Of a stretch of DNA of 64,000 nt, positions 1-9,558 are shown one piece after another. The stretch lies in the NCBI RefSeq assembly GCF_014764705.1, contig NZ_JACXXG010000001.1:124001-188000 (forward strand). Reading direction: 5' to 3'. Each line of letters starts with the position of its first letter. Position 1 is the first letter of the stretch. Source of the DNA: Stutzerimonas kunmingensis. GTDB lineage: Bacteria; Pseudomonadota; Gammaproteobacteria; Pseudomonadales; Pseudomonadaceae. A program made the position numbers and the translations under genes. The notes beneath the pieces are model-generated. The model saw only the letters and a list, made by a program, of their open reading frames with translations. It had not been told where the DNA came from and made no database searches.

Positions 1-128
1 TGACGAAAGGGTGGTGGGTTTCCTCGGCGCGAGGATACTGCGCCGTGCTGGCTGGTTCGTAGCGCTGTCCGCGCATGCATTCGAGCGCCTTTCGCCCGGC
101 GCCGCTGTGCGCGGGCGGTCGGGGTGGC

Positions 129-134
129 TATAAT
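129..134 (+). promoter_or_regulatory. Possible -10 element upstream of proA
   Basis: A perfect TATAAT hexamer lies about 36 bases before the proA start. No good -35 box is visible at 16-18 bases upstream, so this is only a candidate promoter. Positions 1-128 hold no gene I can support; the first three bases are TGA and could be the stop of an upstream gene. Confidence 0.35.
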
Positions 135-169
135 CAGCCGCTTTCCCTTCAGTCAGGCCAGCTAGATCC

Positions 170-1435
170 ATGACCGAGTCCGTACTCGATTACATGAACC
201 GCCTGGGCCGCGCCGCGCGCGAGGCCTCGCGGGTGCTTGCGCGCGCCAGCACGGCGCAGAAGAACCGTGCCCTGCAGGCCGCCGCCGCCGCGCTCGACGC
301 AGCCCGCGACGAGTTGGTCAGTGCCAATGAGCGGGACCTTGCCGGTGGCCGCGCCAACGGTCTGGACGCGGCGATGCTCGATCGTCTTGCGCTGACGCCC
401 AAGGTGATCGACGGCATGATCGAAGGGCTGCGCCAGGTCGCCGCGCTGCCGGACCCAATCGGCGAGATCCGCGACATGCGCTACATGCCTTCGGGCATTC
501 AGGTCGGCAAGATGCGCGTGCCGCTGGGCGTGGTCGGGATCATCTACGAGTCGCGGCCGAACGTGACCATCGACGCCGCCAGCCTGTGCCTGAAGTCGGG
601 CAATGCGACCATCCTGCGCGGTGGTTCCGAGGCGATCCATTCCAATCAGGCCATTGCCCGCTGCATCCAGCTTGGCCTGGCCGAAGCCGGGCTGCCGGCA
701 GCGGCGGTGCAGGTCGTGGAGACCACTGACCGGGCTGCGGTCGGCGCGCTGATCAGCATGCCGGAATACGTCGATGTGATCGTGCCGCGCGGCGGCAAGG
801 GTCTGATCGAACGCATCAGTCGCGACGCCCGGGTACCGGTGATCAAGCACCTGGACGGCATCTGCCATGTCTACATCGACGTGGCGGCGGACGTGGACAA
901 GGCCGTTCGCGTCGCCGACAACGCCAAGACCCAGCGCTTCGCGCCGTGCAACACCATGGAGACGCTGCTGGTTCATCAGGGCATCGCCGATCGGGTGCTG
1001 CCGCCACTGGCGGCCATTTATCGCGAGAAGGGCGTTGAGTTGCGTGGCTGTGCGCGAACCCAGGCGCTGCTTGGCGGCGATGTGCTGGAGGCCAGCGAAG
1101 AAGACTGGTCCACCGAATACAACGCACCGATCTTGTCGATCCGCATCGTCGATTCGCTGGATGCCGCCATCGAGCACATCAATCGCTACGGCTCGCAACA
1201 CACCGACGCGATCGTCACCGAGAATTTCACCGATGCCCGGCGCTTCCTCACCGAGGTGGACTCCGCTTCGGTGATGGTCAACGCCTCGACGCGTTTCGCC
1301 GATGGCTTCGAGTATGGCCTGGGCGCGGAGATCGGCATCTCCACTGACAAGCTTCATGCTCGTGGTCCGGTCGGTCTGGAAGGGCTGACCAGCGAGAAGT
1401 ACGTGGTGTTTGGCGACGGCCACGTCCGTACCTGA
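170..1435 (+). CDS. proA: Glutamate-5-semialdehyde dehydrogenase (gamma-glutamyl phosphate reductase)
   Basis: Catalyses the NADPH-dependent reduction of gamma-glutamyl phosphate to glutamate-5-semialdehyde, the second step of proline synthesis, in the cytoplasm. The 421-residue length is normal for ProA. The catalytic cysteine lies in the motif [10 protein letters not shown] near residue 260, and the N-terminal dinucleotide-binding part carries [14 protein letters not shown]. The stop codon overlaps the nadD start (TGATG), so the two genes are probably translationally coupled. The same proA-nadD-rsfS-rlmH order is known from P. aeruginosa. proB is not in the window. Confidence 0.97.
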   Translation: MTESVLDYMNRLGRAAREASRVLARASTAQKNRALQAAAAALDAARDELVSANERDLAGGRANGLDAAMLDRLALTPKVIDGMIEGLRQVAALPDPIGEIRDMRYMPSGIQVGKMRVPLGVVGIIYESRPNVTIDAASLCLKSGNATILRGGSEAIHSNQAIARCIQLGLAEAGLPAAAVQVVETTDRAAVGALISMPEYVDVIVPRGGKGLIERISRDARVPVIKHLDGICHVYIDVAADVDKAVRVADNAKTQRFAPCNTMETLLVHQGIADRVLPPLAAIYREKGVELRGCARTQALLGGDVLEASEEDWSTEYNAPILSIRIVDSLDAAIEHINRYGSQHTDAIVTENFTDARRFLTEVDSASVMVNASTRFADGFEYGLGAEIGISTDKLHARGPVGLEGLTSEKYVVFGDGHVRT

Positions 1436-2094
1436 TGAGCCAAGGCAGCGGCGCCCGGCGCATCGGTATACTCGGCGGCACCTTCGATCCGGTACACATC
1501 GGTCACTTGCGCGGGGCGCTGGAAGTGGCCGAGATGTTCGATCTCGACGAGCTGCGGCTGATTCCCAACGCGCGTCCGCCGCACCGTGACACCCCCAATT
1601 GCTCGGCGCAGGATCGCCTGGCAATGGTTCGCCTGGCGGTGCAAGACCTGCCGCCACTTTGTGTGGACGCTCGTGAGCTGGAGCGGGAGAAGCCGTCCTA
1701 CACCATCGACACGCTGATTTCCCTGCGCGCCGAGCTGGGCGAGGAGGATCAGTTGTTGCTGGTGGTGGGCTGGGATGCCTTCTGCGGCCTGCCAACCTGG
1801 CATCGCTGGGAAGAGCTGCTCGACTATTGCCATGTCCTCGTCCTGCAACGCCCGGATGCCGGCAGCGAGGCGCCGCAGGTGCTGCGCGATCTGCTCGCCG
1901 CACGCAGCGTGCCCGATCCCCAGGTGCTTTGCGGGGGCAGCGGGCAGATTGCCTTCGTCTGGCAGACACCGTTGGAAGTGTCTGCCACACAGATTCGCCA
2001 ATTGCTGGCCAGCGGCAAGTCGGTCCGATTCCTGGTTCCCGATGCGGTACTGGCTTATATCAACGCGCACGGACTGTACCGGGCGTCGAACTGA
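1435..2094 (+). CDS. nadD: Nicotinate-nucleotide adenylyltransferase
   Basis: Transfers AMP from ATP to nicotinate mononucleotide to make deamido-NAD, a late step of NAD synthesis. The nucleotidyltransferase signature [13 protein letters not shown] is at residues 14-26 and the C-terminal family motif appears as [10 protein letters not shown]. The 219-residue length matches NadD. The ATG overlaps the proA stop by one base, and rsfS follows after 15 bases, so all three probably share a transcript. Confidence 0.96.
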   Translation: MSQGSGARRIGILGGTFDPVHIGHLRGALEVAEMFDLDELRLIPNARPPHRDTPNCSAQDRLAMVRLAVQDLPPLCVDARELEREKPSYTIDTLISLRAELGEEDQLLLVVGWDAFCGLPTWHRWEELLDYCHVLVLQRPDAGSEAPQVLRDLLAARSVPDPQVLCGGSGQIAFVWQTPLEVSATQIRQLLASGKSVRFLVPDAVLAYINAHGLYRASN

Positions 2095-2109
2095 GGTTGT
2101 TTTCACGTT

Positions 2110-2469
2110 ATGCAAACTGAAGAGTTGGTCCAGCTGGCGGTTGCCGCCCTGGAAGATCTGAAAGGCCAGGACATCACCACTATCGATGTGCGCGGCAAGA
2201 CCAGTGTCACCGATTACATGATCATCGCCAGCGGCAGTTCCAGCCGGCACGTCAAGTCGCTCGTCGAAAACGTGCTGGAGCAGGTCAAGGAGCAGGGCGT
2301 TCGACCGCTTGGCAGCGAGGGTCTCGAAGGCGGTGAGTGGGCGTTGCTCGACCTGGGTGATGTCGTTGTCCATGTGATGCAGGTGCCGACCCGCCAGTTC
2401 TACGATCTGGAACGTCTCTGGCAGGGCGCCGAGCAGAGCCGCGCGCAGCACGCTCACGACCCGGAATAA
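2110..2469 (+). CDS. rsfS: Ribosomal silencing factor RsfS
   Basis: Small RsfS/Iojap-family protein that binds ribosomal protein uL14 on the 50S subunit and blocks subunit joining when nutrients run low. The 119-residue protein shows the family core: [19 protein letters not shown] near residues 20-40, [10 protein letters not shown], and [15 protein letters not shown] near residue 80. Its position between nadD and rlmH is the usual gammaproteobacterial arrangement. RlmH also works on the 50S subunit, so the pair makes functional sense. Confidence 0.95.
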   Translation: MQTEELVQLAVAALEDLKGQDITTIDVRGKTSVTDYMIIASGSSSRHVKSLVENVLEQVKEQGVRPLGSEGLEGGEWALLDLGDVVVHVMQVPTRQFYDLERLWQGAEQSRAQHAHDPE

Positions 2470-2472
2470 GCC

Positions 2473-2940
2473 GTGCGTATCAAGCTGATTGCGGTCGGCT
2501 CGAAGATGCCACGCTGGGTCGAGGATGGTTGGCAGGAATATGCCAAGCGCCTGCCGTCCGAACTACCGCTGGAGCTGCATGAGATTGCGCTCAATACCCG
2601 CGGCAAGAACGCCGACGTGGCGCGGTTGATTCGCCAGGAAGGCGAGGCCATGCTGGGCAAGGTTCAGCCAGGCGAGCGCATTGTCACGCTCGAAGTACAT
2701 GGCAAGCCGTGGAGCACCGAGCAGCTGGCGGCGGAAATCGAGCGCTGGCGGCTCGATGCACGCAACGTCAACCTCATGGTCGGCGGTCCGGAAGGGCTGG
2801 CACCCGAGGTTTGTGCGCGCAGCGAGCAGCGCTGGTCGCTGTCGCCGCTGACCCTGCCTCATCCGCTGGTGCGAATCCTGATCGGCGAACAGATCTACCG
2901 CGCCTGGACGCTGCTGTCCGGTCATCCCTATCATAAGTAG
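2473..2940 (+). CDS. rlmH: 23S rRNA (pseudouridine-1915-N3)-methyltransferase
   Basis: SPOUT-fold methyltransferase that methylates pseudouridine 1915 in helix 69 of 23S rRNA in assembled ribosomes. The 155-residue length is standard. The SAM-binding trefoil-knot motifs are visible as [11 protein letters not shown] near residues 102-112 and the C-terminal [18 protein letters not shown]. Translation starts at GTG three bases after the rsfS stop; no in-frame ATG fits the family N-terminus MRIKLIAVG. Confidence 0.96.
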   Translation: MRIKLIAVGSKMPRWVEDGWQEYAKRLPSELPLELHEIALNTRGKNADVARLIRQEGEAMLGKVQPGERIVTLEVHGKPWSTEQLAAEIERWRLDARNVNLMVGGPEGLAPEVCARSEQRWSLSPLTLPHPLVRILIGEQIYRAWTLLSGHPYHK

Positions 2941-2958
2941 TCCGCGAACCCCTTCAAG

Positions 2959-4848
2959 ATGCCGCAACCGATTCAACTCAAGGATCACGAGAAGGACGCC
3001 GTGCTGGTGCGCCGGCGCGTCATCGTCGGCCTTGCGTTCGTGTTGCTGTTGATCGGTGTGCTGGTGTCGAGGATGTACTACCTGCAGGTGGTGCAGTTCG
3101 AGCACCATTCGACGCTGTCGGAGAACAACCGCGTCCACGTGCAGCCGATTCCGCCCAATCGCGGATTGATCTTCGACCGCAAGGGCCGGGTCATCGCCGA
3201 CAACCGCCCCAGTTTCAGCCTGACCGTCACCCGCGAACGCGCCGGCGACTGGAAGACTGTGCTCGATGGCGTGGTCGAGGTGCTGGAGCTCAGCGAGGAA
3301 GAGCGCGGGCTGTTCGAGAAGCGCGTGTTGCAGGGGCGCCGGCCATTCGAGCCGGTACCGATCATGTATGAGCTGTCCGAGGAGCAGATTGCGCGCATTG
3401 CCGTGAATCAGTTCCGCCTGCCTGGGGTCGAGGTGGCGGCGCAGCTGGTCCGGCATTACCCGCAGGGTCCGCACTTCGCGCACTCGGTAGGCTATGTCGG
3501 GCGAATCAACGAGCAAGAGCTCAAGCAGCTCGACCCGGTCAATTACAGCGGCACGCACCATGTCGGCAAGACCGGTATCGAGAAATTCTACGAGGACGAG
3601 CTGCACGGCCAGGTCGGCTACGAAGAGGTCGAAACCAATGCCCGCGGCAGGGTCTTGCGCGTGCTCAAGCGTACCGATCCGATACCGGGCAAGGACATCA
3701 CACTGTCGCTCGATCTCGACCTGCAGGAGGCCGCAGAAGCGGCGCTCGGTGGTCGTCGCGGTGCAATCGTCGCGCTGCTGCCGAGCACCGGCGAGGTGGT
3801 GGCGATGGTCAGTCAGCCGAGCTTCAACCCCAACCTCTTCGTCACCGGCATCAGCTTTAAGGATTACGGTGAACTGCGCGACTCTATTGATCGTCCGTTG
3901 TTCAACCGTGTGCTGCGCGGCCTTTACCCGCCCGGCTCGACCATCAAGCCAATGATGGCCGTTGCCGGCCTCGATGCCGGCGTGATCACGCCGAGCAGTC
4001 GCGTGTTCGATCCGGGCTTTTTCCAACTGCCGAACGTGAAGCACAAGTACCGCAACTGGAACCGCAACGGCGACGGCTGGGTGGACCTCGACCTGGCCAT
4101 CGCCCGCTCCAACGACACCTACTTCTACGACATGGCCCACAAGCTGGGCGTCGATCGCATGCACGAATACATGACCCGCTTCGGCCTGGGGCAGCGCGTA
4201 TCCCTGGACATGCACGAGGAGACGGCGGGCCTGATGCCGTCACGCGACTGGAAACGGGCGCGCTATCGCCAGCCCTGGTATCCCGGTGAAACAGTGATTC
4301 TCGGTATCGGCCAGGGTTACATGCAGGCCACGCCGCTGCAGCTGGCCCAGGCCACGGCGCTAGTGGCGACCCGCGGCAAGTGGATTCGGCCGCATCTGGC
4401 GCGCAGCGTCGGTAGTGAAGCGCCGGTGGACCATGATCCGGTTCCGGACATCCAGCTTCGCGATCCGCGCTACTGGGACTACGCGACCCACGGTATGGAG
4501 CAGGTTCTGCATGGCGCGCGGGGTACGGCAAGGAAGGTCGGTGACAGCGCGGCGTATCGTATTGCCGGCAAGAGCGGTACCGCCCAGGTGGTCGCGATCC
4601 GCCAGGGCGAGAAATATGACAGTGCCAAGCTGGCCGAACGCCATCGGGACCATGCGCTGTTCGTCGCCTTCGCCCCGGTGCATGATCCGCAGATCGCCGT
4701 GGCGGTGATGGTCGAGAACGGCGAATCCGGTTCGGGCGTCGCCGCGCCGGTGGCCAAGCAGGTCATGGACGCCTGGCTGCTGAACGAGGAGGGCGTGCTC
4801 AAGCCCGAGTTCGCCCCGCCGCTGACCGCCGAAGGGAAGAAGCCATGA
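2959..4848 (+). CDS. mrdA: Penicillin-binding protein 2 (cell-elongation transpeptidase)
   Basis: Peptidoglycan DD-transpeptidase of the Rod elongation complex, anchored in the inner membrane with its catalytic domain in the periplasm. One N-terminal membrane segment lies at about residues 22-44, followed by the dimerisation domain and the transpeptidase domain. The active-site motifs are complete: GSTIK (catalytic Ser about 327), the SND triad in ARSNDTYFYD, and KSGTAQ near residue 538. The 629-residue length fits PBP2. Its stop overlaps the start of rodA, the glycosyltransferase partner, by four bases. Confidence 0.96.
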   Translation: MPQPIQLKDHEKDAVLVRRRVIVGLAFVLLLIGVLVSRMYYLQVVQFEHHSTLSENNRVHVQPIPPNRGLIFDRKGRVIADNRPSFSLTVTRERAGDWKTVLDGVVEVLELSEEERGLFEKRVLQGRRPFEPVPIMYELSEEQIARIAVNQFRLPGVEVAAQLVRHYPQGPHFAHSVGYVGRINEQELKQLDPVNYSGTHHVGKTGIEKFYEDELHGQVGYEEVETNARGRVLRVLKRTDPIPGKDITLSLDLDLQEAAEAALGGRRGAIVALLPSTGEVVAMVSQPSFNPNLFVTGISFKDYGELRDSIDRPLFNRVLRGLYPPGSTIKPMMAVAGLDAGVITPSSRVFDPGFFQLPNVKHKYRNWNRNGDGWVDLDLAIARSNDTYFYDMAHKLGVDRMHEYMTRFGLGQRVSLDMHEETAGLMPSRDWKRARYRQPWYPGETVILGIGQGYMQATPLQLAQATALVATRGKWIRPHLARSVGSEAPVDHDPVPDIQLRDPRYWDYATHGMEQVLHGARGTARKVGDSAAYRIAGKSGTAQVVAIRQGEKYDSAKLAERHRDHALFVAFAPVHDPQIAVAVMVENGESGSGVAAPVAKQVMDAWLLNEEGVLKPEFAPPLTAEGKKP

Positions 4849-5990
4849 GCGGCAATTTCGACCGAACCCTGTCGCGCGAGGACGTGCTGCGGCGTCGCGC
4901 CAGCCTGTTGCAGCGCCTGCATATCGACGGGCTGCTGCTGGTGCTGCTGCTGATGCTGGCGGCGGGCAGCCTGTTCATTCTCTATTCGGCCAGCGGCAAG
5001 AACTGGGATCTGGTCATCAAGCAGGCGACGTCTTTCGGCCTCGGCCTGGGTGCAATGCTGGTCATTGCACAGTTCGAGCCGCGCTTCATGGCGCGCTGGG
5101 TACCGCTGGGCTATCTCGCTGTGGTAGCGCTGCTGGTGGCGGTCGAGGTCGTCGGCCATACAGCGATGGGCGCCACCCGCTGGATCAACATTCCGGGGGT
5201 GATCCGCTTCCAGCCGTCGGAGTTCATGAAGATCATCATGCCGATGACCATCGCCTGGTATCTGTCCTCGCGCAGCCTGCCGCCGAGCATCAAGCACACT
5301 GCGATCAGTCTGTCGCTGATCCTCGTGCCCTTCGTGCTGATCCTCAAACAGCCGGATCTGGGCACGTCGCTGCTGATTCTCGCCTCCGGCGCATTCGTCC
5401 TGTTCATCGGCGGTCTGCGTTGGCGCTGGATCATTGGCGCGGTCACGGCGATCGTGCCCATCGCTGTGGCGATGTGGTACTTCGTGCTGCACAACTACCA
5501 GAAGCAGCGGGTGCTGACCTTCCTCGATCCGGAAAGCGATCCGCTGGGCACCGGCTGGAACATCATCCAGTCGAAGGCGGCGATCGGTTCGGGTGGGGTG
5601 TTCGGCAAGGGTTGGCTGGCTGGCACGCAGTCGCACCTGGATTTTTTGCCGGAAAGCCACACGGACTTTATCATCGCCGTGCTCGCTGAAGAGTTCGGTC
5701 TGGTCGGGGTCTGTCTGCTGCTGCTGGTGTATGGTCTGCTGATCACCCGCGGACTGGTCATCACCGTACAGGCGCAAACGCTGTTCGGAAAACTGCTGGC
5801 CGGTGCGTTGACGATGACCTTCTTTGTTTACGTTTTCGTCAATATCGGTATGGTCAGTGGGCTGCTGCCGGTGGTGGGGGTGCCATTGCCCTTCATCAGT
5901 TATGGCGGAACTTCATTGGTGACCCTGCTGTCAGGGTTCGGGGTTTTGATGTCGATCCACACCCATCGCAAGTGGATCGCACAGGTTTGA
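4845..5990 (+). CDS. rodA: Rod-shape SEDS peptidoglycan glycosyltransferase RodA
   Basis: SEDS-family polytopic membrane enzyme that polymerises lipid II during side-wall growth together with PBP2. The 381 residues contain about ten hydrophobic segments. The SEDS signatures are present: GATRWINIPGVIRFQPSEFMK in the middle and, near the C-terminus, the loop DFIIAVLAEEFGLVG and the segment VGVPLPFISYGGTSL. The ATGA overlap with mrdA supports coupled translation of the two partners. Confidence 0.96.
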   Translation: MSGNFDRTLSREDVLRRRASLLQRLHIDGLLLVLLLMLAAGSLFILYSASGKNWDLVIKQATSFGLGLGAMLVIAQFEPRFMARWVPLGYLAVVALLVAVEVVGHTAMGATRWINIPGVIRFQPSEFMKIIMPMTIAWYLSSRSLPPSIKHTAISLSLILVPFVLILKQPDLGTSLLILASGAFVLFIGGLRWRWIIGAVTAIVPIAVAMWYFVLHNYQKQRVLTFLDPESDPLGTGWNIIQSKAAIGSGGVFGKGWLAGTQSHLDFLPESHTDFIIAVLAEEFGLVGVCLLLLVYGLLITRGLVITVQAQTLFGKLLAGALTMTFFVYVFVNIGMVSGLLPVVGVPLPFISYGGTSLVTLLSGFGVLMSIHTHRKWIAQV

Positions 5991-5995
5991 CGAGA

Positions 5996-7015
5996 GTGAA
6001 TTTGTTGACTTCATTACGGCGTGGCTGGATGGCGCGGATGCTTGGAGGCGTGGCTTTGGCTGGCGCCGTGCTGGGAAGCCTGCCGCTGCAGGCGGCCGAT
6101 TACACCGGCGCCAACGTGGACGAGTTCATCGCGGAGATGACCCGCGACTACGGATTTGCCGACGAGCAGCTGCGCGACCTGTTCAAGCAGGCCGAGCGCA
6201 AGCAGGCGATTCTCGATGCCATTTCGCGTCCTGCGGAGCGGGTCAAGCCGTGGAAGGAATATCGACCTATCTTCCTCACCGACTCACGCATCGCCCAGGG
6301 CGTCGATTTCTGGCGGGAGAACGAAGCCGCGCTGACTCGTGCGGAAACCGAATACGGCGTGCCGGCGGAAATCATCGTCGCGATCATCGGCGTGGAAACC
6401 TTCTACGGCCGCAATACGGGTAGCCATCGGGTGATCGATGCGCTGTCGACGCTGGGCTTCGATTACCCTCCGCGTCAGCCGTTTTTCCGTCAGCAGCTCA
6501 AGGAGTTCCTGCTGCTGACCCGTGAGGAACAGGTCGACCCGCTTACGCTCAAGGGCTCCTACGCGGGTGCGATGGGACTGCCGCAGTTCATGCCGAGCAG
6601 CTTCCGCGCCTACGCGGTGGATTTCGACGGCGACGGGCACATCGATATCTGGAACAACCCCACCGATGCCATCGGCAGTGCGGCCAGTTACTTCAAGCAA
6701 CATGGCTGGGCTGCGGGTGAGCCGGTGGTGGCGCGGGCCAAGGTAGGCGGCGAGCGCTATGAGGAAGGGCTGACCGTCGGCCTGGAGTCGCAGAAGAACG
6801 CCGGCGAGATGCGTAGCCTGGGCTGGCAGTTCGACAAGTCGGTGGCCGACGATACGGCCATTACCGCTTTCCGCCTGGATGGTGCAGAGGGCGATGAGTA
6901 CTGGCTGGGCTTGCCGAATTTCTATGTCATCACCCGCTACAACCGCAGCGTGATGTATGCCATGGCCGTGCATCAGTTGTCCCAGCTGCTGGCTGAAGCG
7001 CGAGGCGAACAATGA
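5996..7015 (+). CDS. mltB: Lytic murein transglycosylase B
   Basis: Cleaves the MurNAc-GlcNAc glycosidic bond to leave 1,6-anhydro ends. The catalytic glutamate is in VAIIGVETFYGRNTG and the SLT fold motif MGLPQFMPSSFRAYAVDFDG follows, with an EF-hand-like DGDGHIDIWN. The N-terminus is a secretion signal ending near LQAADY, with no lipobox, so the product is probably soluble and periplasmic. The start is uncertain: a GTG at 5972 would overlap rodA by 19 bases, GTG 5996 is used here, and ATG 6029 is also possible. It lies between rodA and rlpA, as in P. aeruginosa, and its stop overlaps rlpA. Confidence 0.93.
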   Translation: MNLLTSLRRGWMARMLGGVALAGAVLGSLPLQAADYTGANVDEFIAEMTRDYGFADEQLRDLFKQAERKQAILDAISRPAERVKPWKEYRPIFLTDSRIAQGVDFWRENEAALTRAETEYGVPAEIIVAIIGVETFYGRNTGSHRVIDALSTLGFDYPPRQPFFRQQLKEFLLLTREEQVDPLTLKGSYAGAMGLPQFMPSSFRAYAVDFDGDGHIDIWNNPTDAIGSAASYFKQHGWAAGEPVVARAKVGGERYEEGLTVGLESQKNAGEMRSLGWQFDKSVADDTAITAFRLDGAEGDEYWLGLPNFYVITRYNRSVMYAMAVHQLSQLLAEARGEQ

Positions 7016-8004
7016 CCGTGATCTGGACAAGGCTGGTCGCGCTGGGTGTCGCCGGGGCGCTGCTGGCGAGCTGCTCATCGACGCCGACACCGAGCAGTGC
7101 ACCAAGCAAGAGTACCGGTATCAGTGGTCCCGGCGACTACAGCCGTCCGCACAAGGACGGCGCGCCCTGGTGGGACGTCGACGTTTCGCAGATCCCCGAC
7201 GCCACGCCGATGCCACATTACGGCCGTTACAAGGCCAATCCCTATACGGTGCTGGGCAAGACCTACTTTCCAATCAGCGATGGTCGACGTTATTCGGCTA
7301 CCGGGACGGCATCTTGGTATGGCACCAAGTTTCACGGCCAGCCTACCGCCAATGGCGAGAAGTACGACCTTTATGGCATGAGCGCGGCGCACAAGACGCT
7401 GCCCTTGCCCACTTACGTCAAGGTCACCAATCTGGATAATGGGCGCACAGTGGTCTTGCGCGTCAATGACCGTGGTCCGTTCTACTCCGATCGGATCATC
7501 GATCTGTCTTTCGCCGCGGCGAAGAAGCTCGGCTATGCCGAGAGCGGAACGGCGCGGGTAAAGGTCGAAGGCATCGACCCTCAGCAATGGTGGGCCGACC
7601 AGGGCCGACCGGTGCCGACGATGATGGCGCAGCCGGAGATGGTTGCGAGCAAGCCCGCCAGCAATGTCGCGCAGCCGATCGAACAGTACACGCCGCCGCC
7701 CCAGCAGCACGCTGCGGCCACGGTGCCGCTGGAAGTCGATGCAAAAAAAAACGCTTCGCCCGCAGCCTCTGGCCTGTTTCTCCAGGTTGGCGCCTTCGCC
7801 AATCCGGATGCAGCGCAGTTGCTCAAGGACAAGCTGAGCGGCGTGGTCTCTGCCCCGGTGTTCATCAGCTCGGTGGTACACAATCAGCAGACCCTACACC
7901 GCGTGCGCCTGGGACCCATCGACACACCGGATGAGGCCATGCAGCTCGAAGAGAGCGTACGCCTGGCCAACCTCGGACAGCCGCGGCGCGTTGCCGCTGA
8001 CTGA
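7012..8004 (+). CDS. rlpA: Septal-ring lytic transglycosylase RlpA (lipoprotein with SPOR domain)
   Basis: Outer-membrane lipoprotein that cleaves denuded glycan strands at the septum; this activity is established for P. aeruginosa RlpA. A lipobox (LLASC) ends the signal peptide near residue 22. The double-psi beta-barrel domain spans roughly residues 95-190 with TASWYGTKFHGQPTANGE, the NDRGPF motif and its acidic and histidine residues. The SPOR domain, which targets denuded peptidoglycan, covers about residues 255-325 (LFLQVGAFANPDAA). The linker contains an unusual run of nine A at 7743-7751 (see findings). The ATGA overlap with mltB implies coupling. Confidence 0.95.
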   Translation: MTVIWTRLVALGVAGALLASCSSTPTPSSAPSKSTGISGPGDYSRPHKDGAPWWDVDVSQIPDATPMPHYGRYKANPYTVLGKTYFPISDGRRYSATGTASWYGTKFHGQPTANGEKYDLYGMSAAHKTLPLPTYVKVTNLDNGRTVVLRVNDRGPFYSDRIIDLSFAAAKKLGYAESGTARVKVEGIDPQQWWADQGRPVPTMMAQPEMVASKPASNVAQPIEQYTPPPQQHAAATVPLEVDAKKNASPAASGLFLQVGAFANPDAAQLLKDKLSGVVSAPVFISSVVHNQQTLHRVRLGPIDTPDEAMQLEESVRLANLGQPRRVAAD

Positions 8005-8051
8005 CCGCTGCAAACCTTGCCTTCGTTTTACCTGACTAATTTGAGATTCGG

Positions 8052-9209
8052 ATGAACATCACCAGCCTCGTGCAACGCTTCATAGTCCTGGCAGTGCTGA
8101 CGGTCACCCCGACCGTCTGGGCAGCGCAGATCGTACCGTCCGCCCCGCAGCTGGCGGCCAAGTCCTACATGCTGATGGACGCGGCCAGCGGTGAGGTACT
8201 GGTCGAGCACAACGGTGACGAGCGCCTGCCGCCGGCGAGCCTGACCAAGCTGATGACCGCCTATATCGCCACCCTGGAAATCCAGAAGGGTCAGATCAGC
8301 GACAGCGACATGGTCACGGTGAGCGAGAAGGCCTGGCGTACCGGCGGCTCGCGGATGTTCATCCAGGTCAACACGCAGGTGTCGGTCGACGATCTGCTGC
8401 ATGGCATCATCATTCAGTCGGGCAACGACGCCAGCGTTGCCATGGCCGAGCACATCGCCGGCAGCGAAGAGGCCTTTGCCGACCTGATGAACAGCACGGC
8501 TCAGCGCCTGGGCATGACCAACAGCCATTTCATGAATGCCACCGGCCTGCCGGATCCGGATCATTATTCCTCGGCCAACGACATGGCCAAGCTGGCTCGC
8601 GCGATCATCTACGAAGACCCGGCGCACTACGCCATCTACGCGCAGAAAGAGTTCTTCTGGAACAACATCAAGCAGCCCAACCGCAACCTGTTGCTGTGGC
8701 GCGACAAGACCGTCGACGGCCTGAAAACCGGTCATACCGAAGAGGCTGGCTACTGCCTGGTGGCCTCTGCCGTGCGTGACAACATGCGCCTGATCTCGGT
8801 GGTGTTCGGTACCGACAGCGAGCAGGCCCGCGCGGCGGAGACCCAGAAGCTGCTGACCTATGGCTTCCGCTTCTTCGAGACCCGCACCTTCTACCAGAAG
8901 GGCACCGAGCTGGCTCAGGCGCAGGTCTGGAAAGGCCAGCAGGACAAGCTTAAGGCGGGCCTGGCACAGGACCTGACCATGACCCTGCCGCGTGGCCAGG
9001 CAGAGAAGCTGCAAGCGGTCATGAGCTTCAACAGCACGCTTACCGCACCGATCCAGCAGGGTGACGTCATCGGCAAGGTCGAGGTCAAGCTGGAGGACAA
9101 GGTCGTCCGCAGCACCGATCTGGTGGCGCTGGAAACCATCGAAGAGGGTGGGCTGTTCCGCCGGTTTTGGGATAGCATTCGCCTCTTCTTCTACAGCCTG
9201 TTCAACTGA
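8052..9209 (+). CDS. dacA: D-alanyl-D-alanine carboxypeptidase (PBP5/6 type)
   Basis: Removes the terminal D-Ala from peptidoglycan pentapeptides in the periplasm. A Sec signal peptide ends at about residue 25 (VWAAQ). All three active-site boxes are present: SLTK with Ser63, SGN in IQSGNDASVAMAE, and KTG in DGLKTGHTEEAG. A beta-rich C-terminal domain follows, and the last 18 residues (FRRFWDSIRLFFYSLFN) form the amphipathic membrane anchor typical of PBP5. It is called dacC in P. aeruginosa. The 47-base gap after rlpA holds no terminator. Confidence 0.95.
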   Translation: MNITSLVQRFIVLAVLTVTPTVWAAQIVPSAPQLAAKSYMLMDAASGEVLVEHNGDERLPPASLTKLMTAYIATLEIQKGQISDSDMVTVSEKAWRTGGSRMFIQVNTQVSVDDLLHGIIIQSGNDASVAMAEHIAGSEEAFADLMNSTAQRLGMTNSHFMNATGLPDPDHYSSANDMAKLARAIIYEDPAHYAIYAQKEFFWNNIKQPNRNLLLWRDKTVDGLKTGHTEEAGYCLVASAVRDNMRLISVVFGTDSEQARAAETQKLLTYGFRFFETRTFYQKGTELAQAQVWKGQQDKLKAGLAQDLTMTLPRGQAEKLQAVMSFNSTLTAPIQQGDVIGKVEVKLEDKVVRSTDLVALETIEEGGLFRRFWDSIRLFFYSLFN

Positions 9210-9276
9210 CCACGCGCGAGTGCACCGCGGCTGATCCCGCCGCGGCGCACGTGCGGATCACGAGTCCGTTACGCCC

Positions 9277-9558
9277 ATGACCGATAACCAAGATGTCGCA
9301 GCACCCAAGATTGACTTCCCCTGCGAGCGCTACCCGATCAAGGTGATCGGCGACGCTGGCGAAGGCTTCCGTGAGGTCGTGATCGAAGTCATCCAGCGCC
9401 ACGCGCCGGATTTCGACGAAGCCACCGTCGTCACCCGCGACAGCCGCAACGGGCGATTCCTTTCGCTGCAGGTGCTGATCACCGCCACCGGCGTAGAGCA
9501 GCTGCAGGCCATTCACGTCGACCTGCGCGCCACTGGCCGTGTTCACATGGTGCTGTGA
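9277..9558 (+). CDS. DUF493 (YbeD) family protein
   Basis: 93-residue cytoplasmic protein of the YbeD/DUF493 family, with an ACT-like ferredoxin fold and no firmly established function. The family pattern is clear: [19 protein letters not shown] near the N-terminus, then [16 protein letters not shown], ending in a VHMVL strand. It lies between dacA and lipB, as ybeD does in E. coli. Its stop codon overlaps the lipB ATG. Confidence 0.92.
   Translation: MTDNQDVAAPKIDFPCERYPIKVIGDAGEGFREVVIEVIQRHAPDFDEATVVTRDSRNGRFLSLQVLITATGVEQLQAIHVDLRATGRVHMVL

Noticed and set aside
149..2457. Long minus-strand open frames opposite proA, nadD and rsfS
   Set aside because: They are antisense to well-conserved genes, rich in Arg, His and Pro with no motifs, and arise from high third-position GC.
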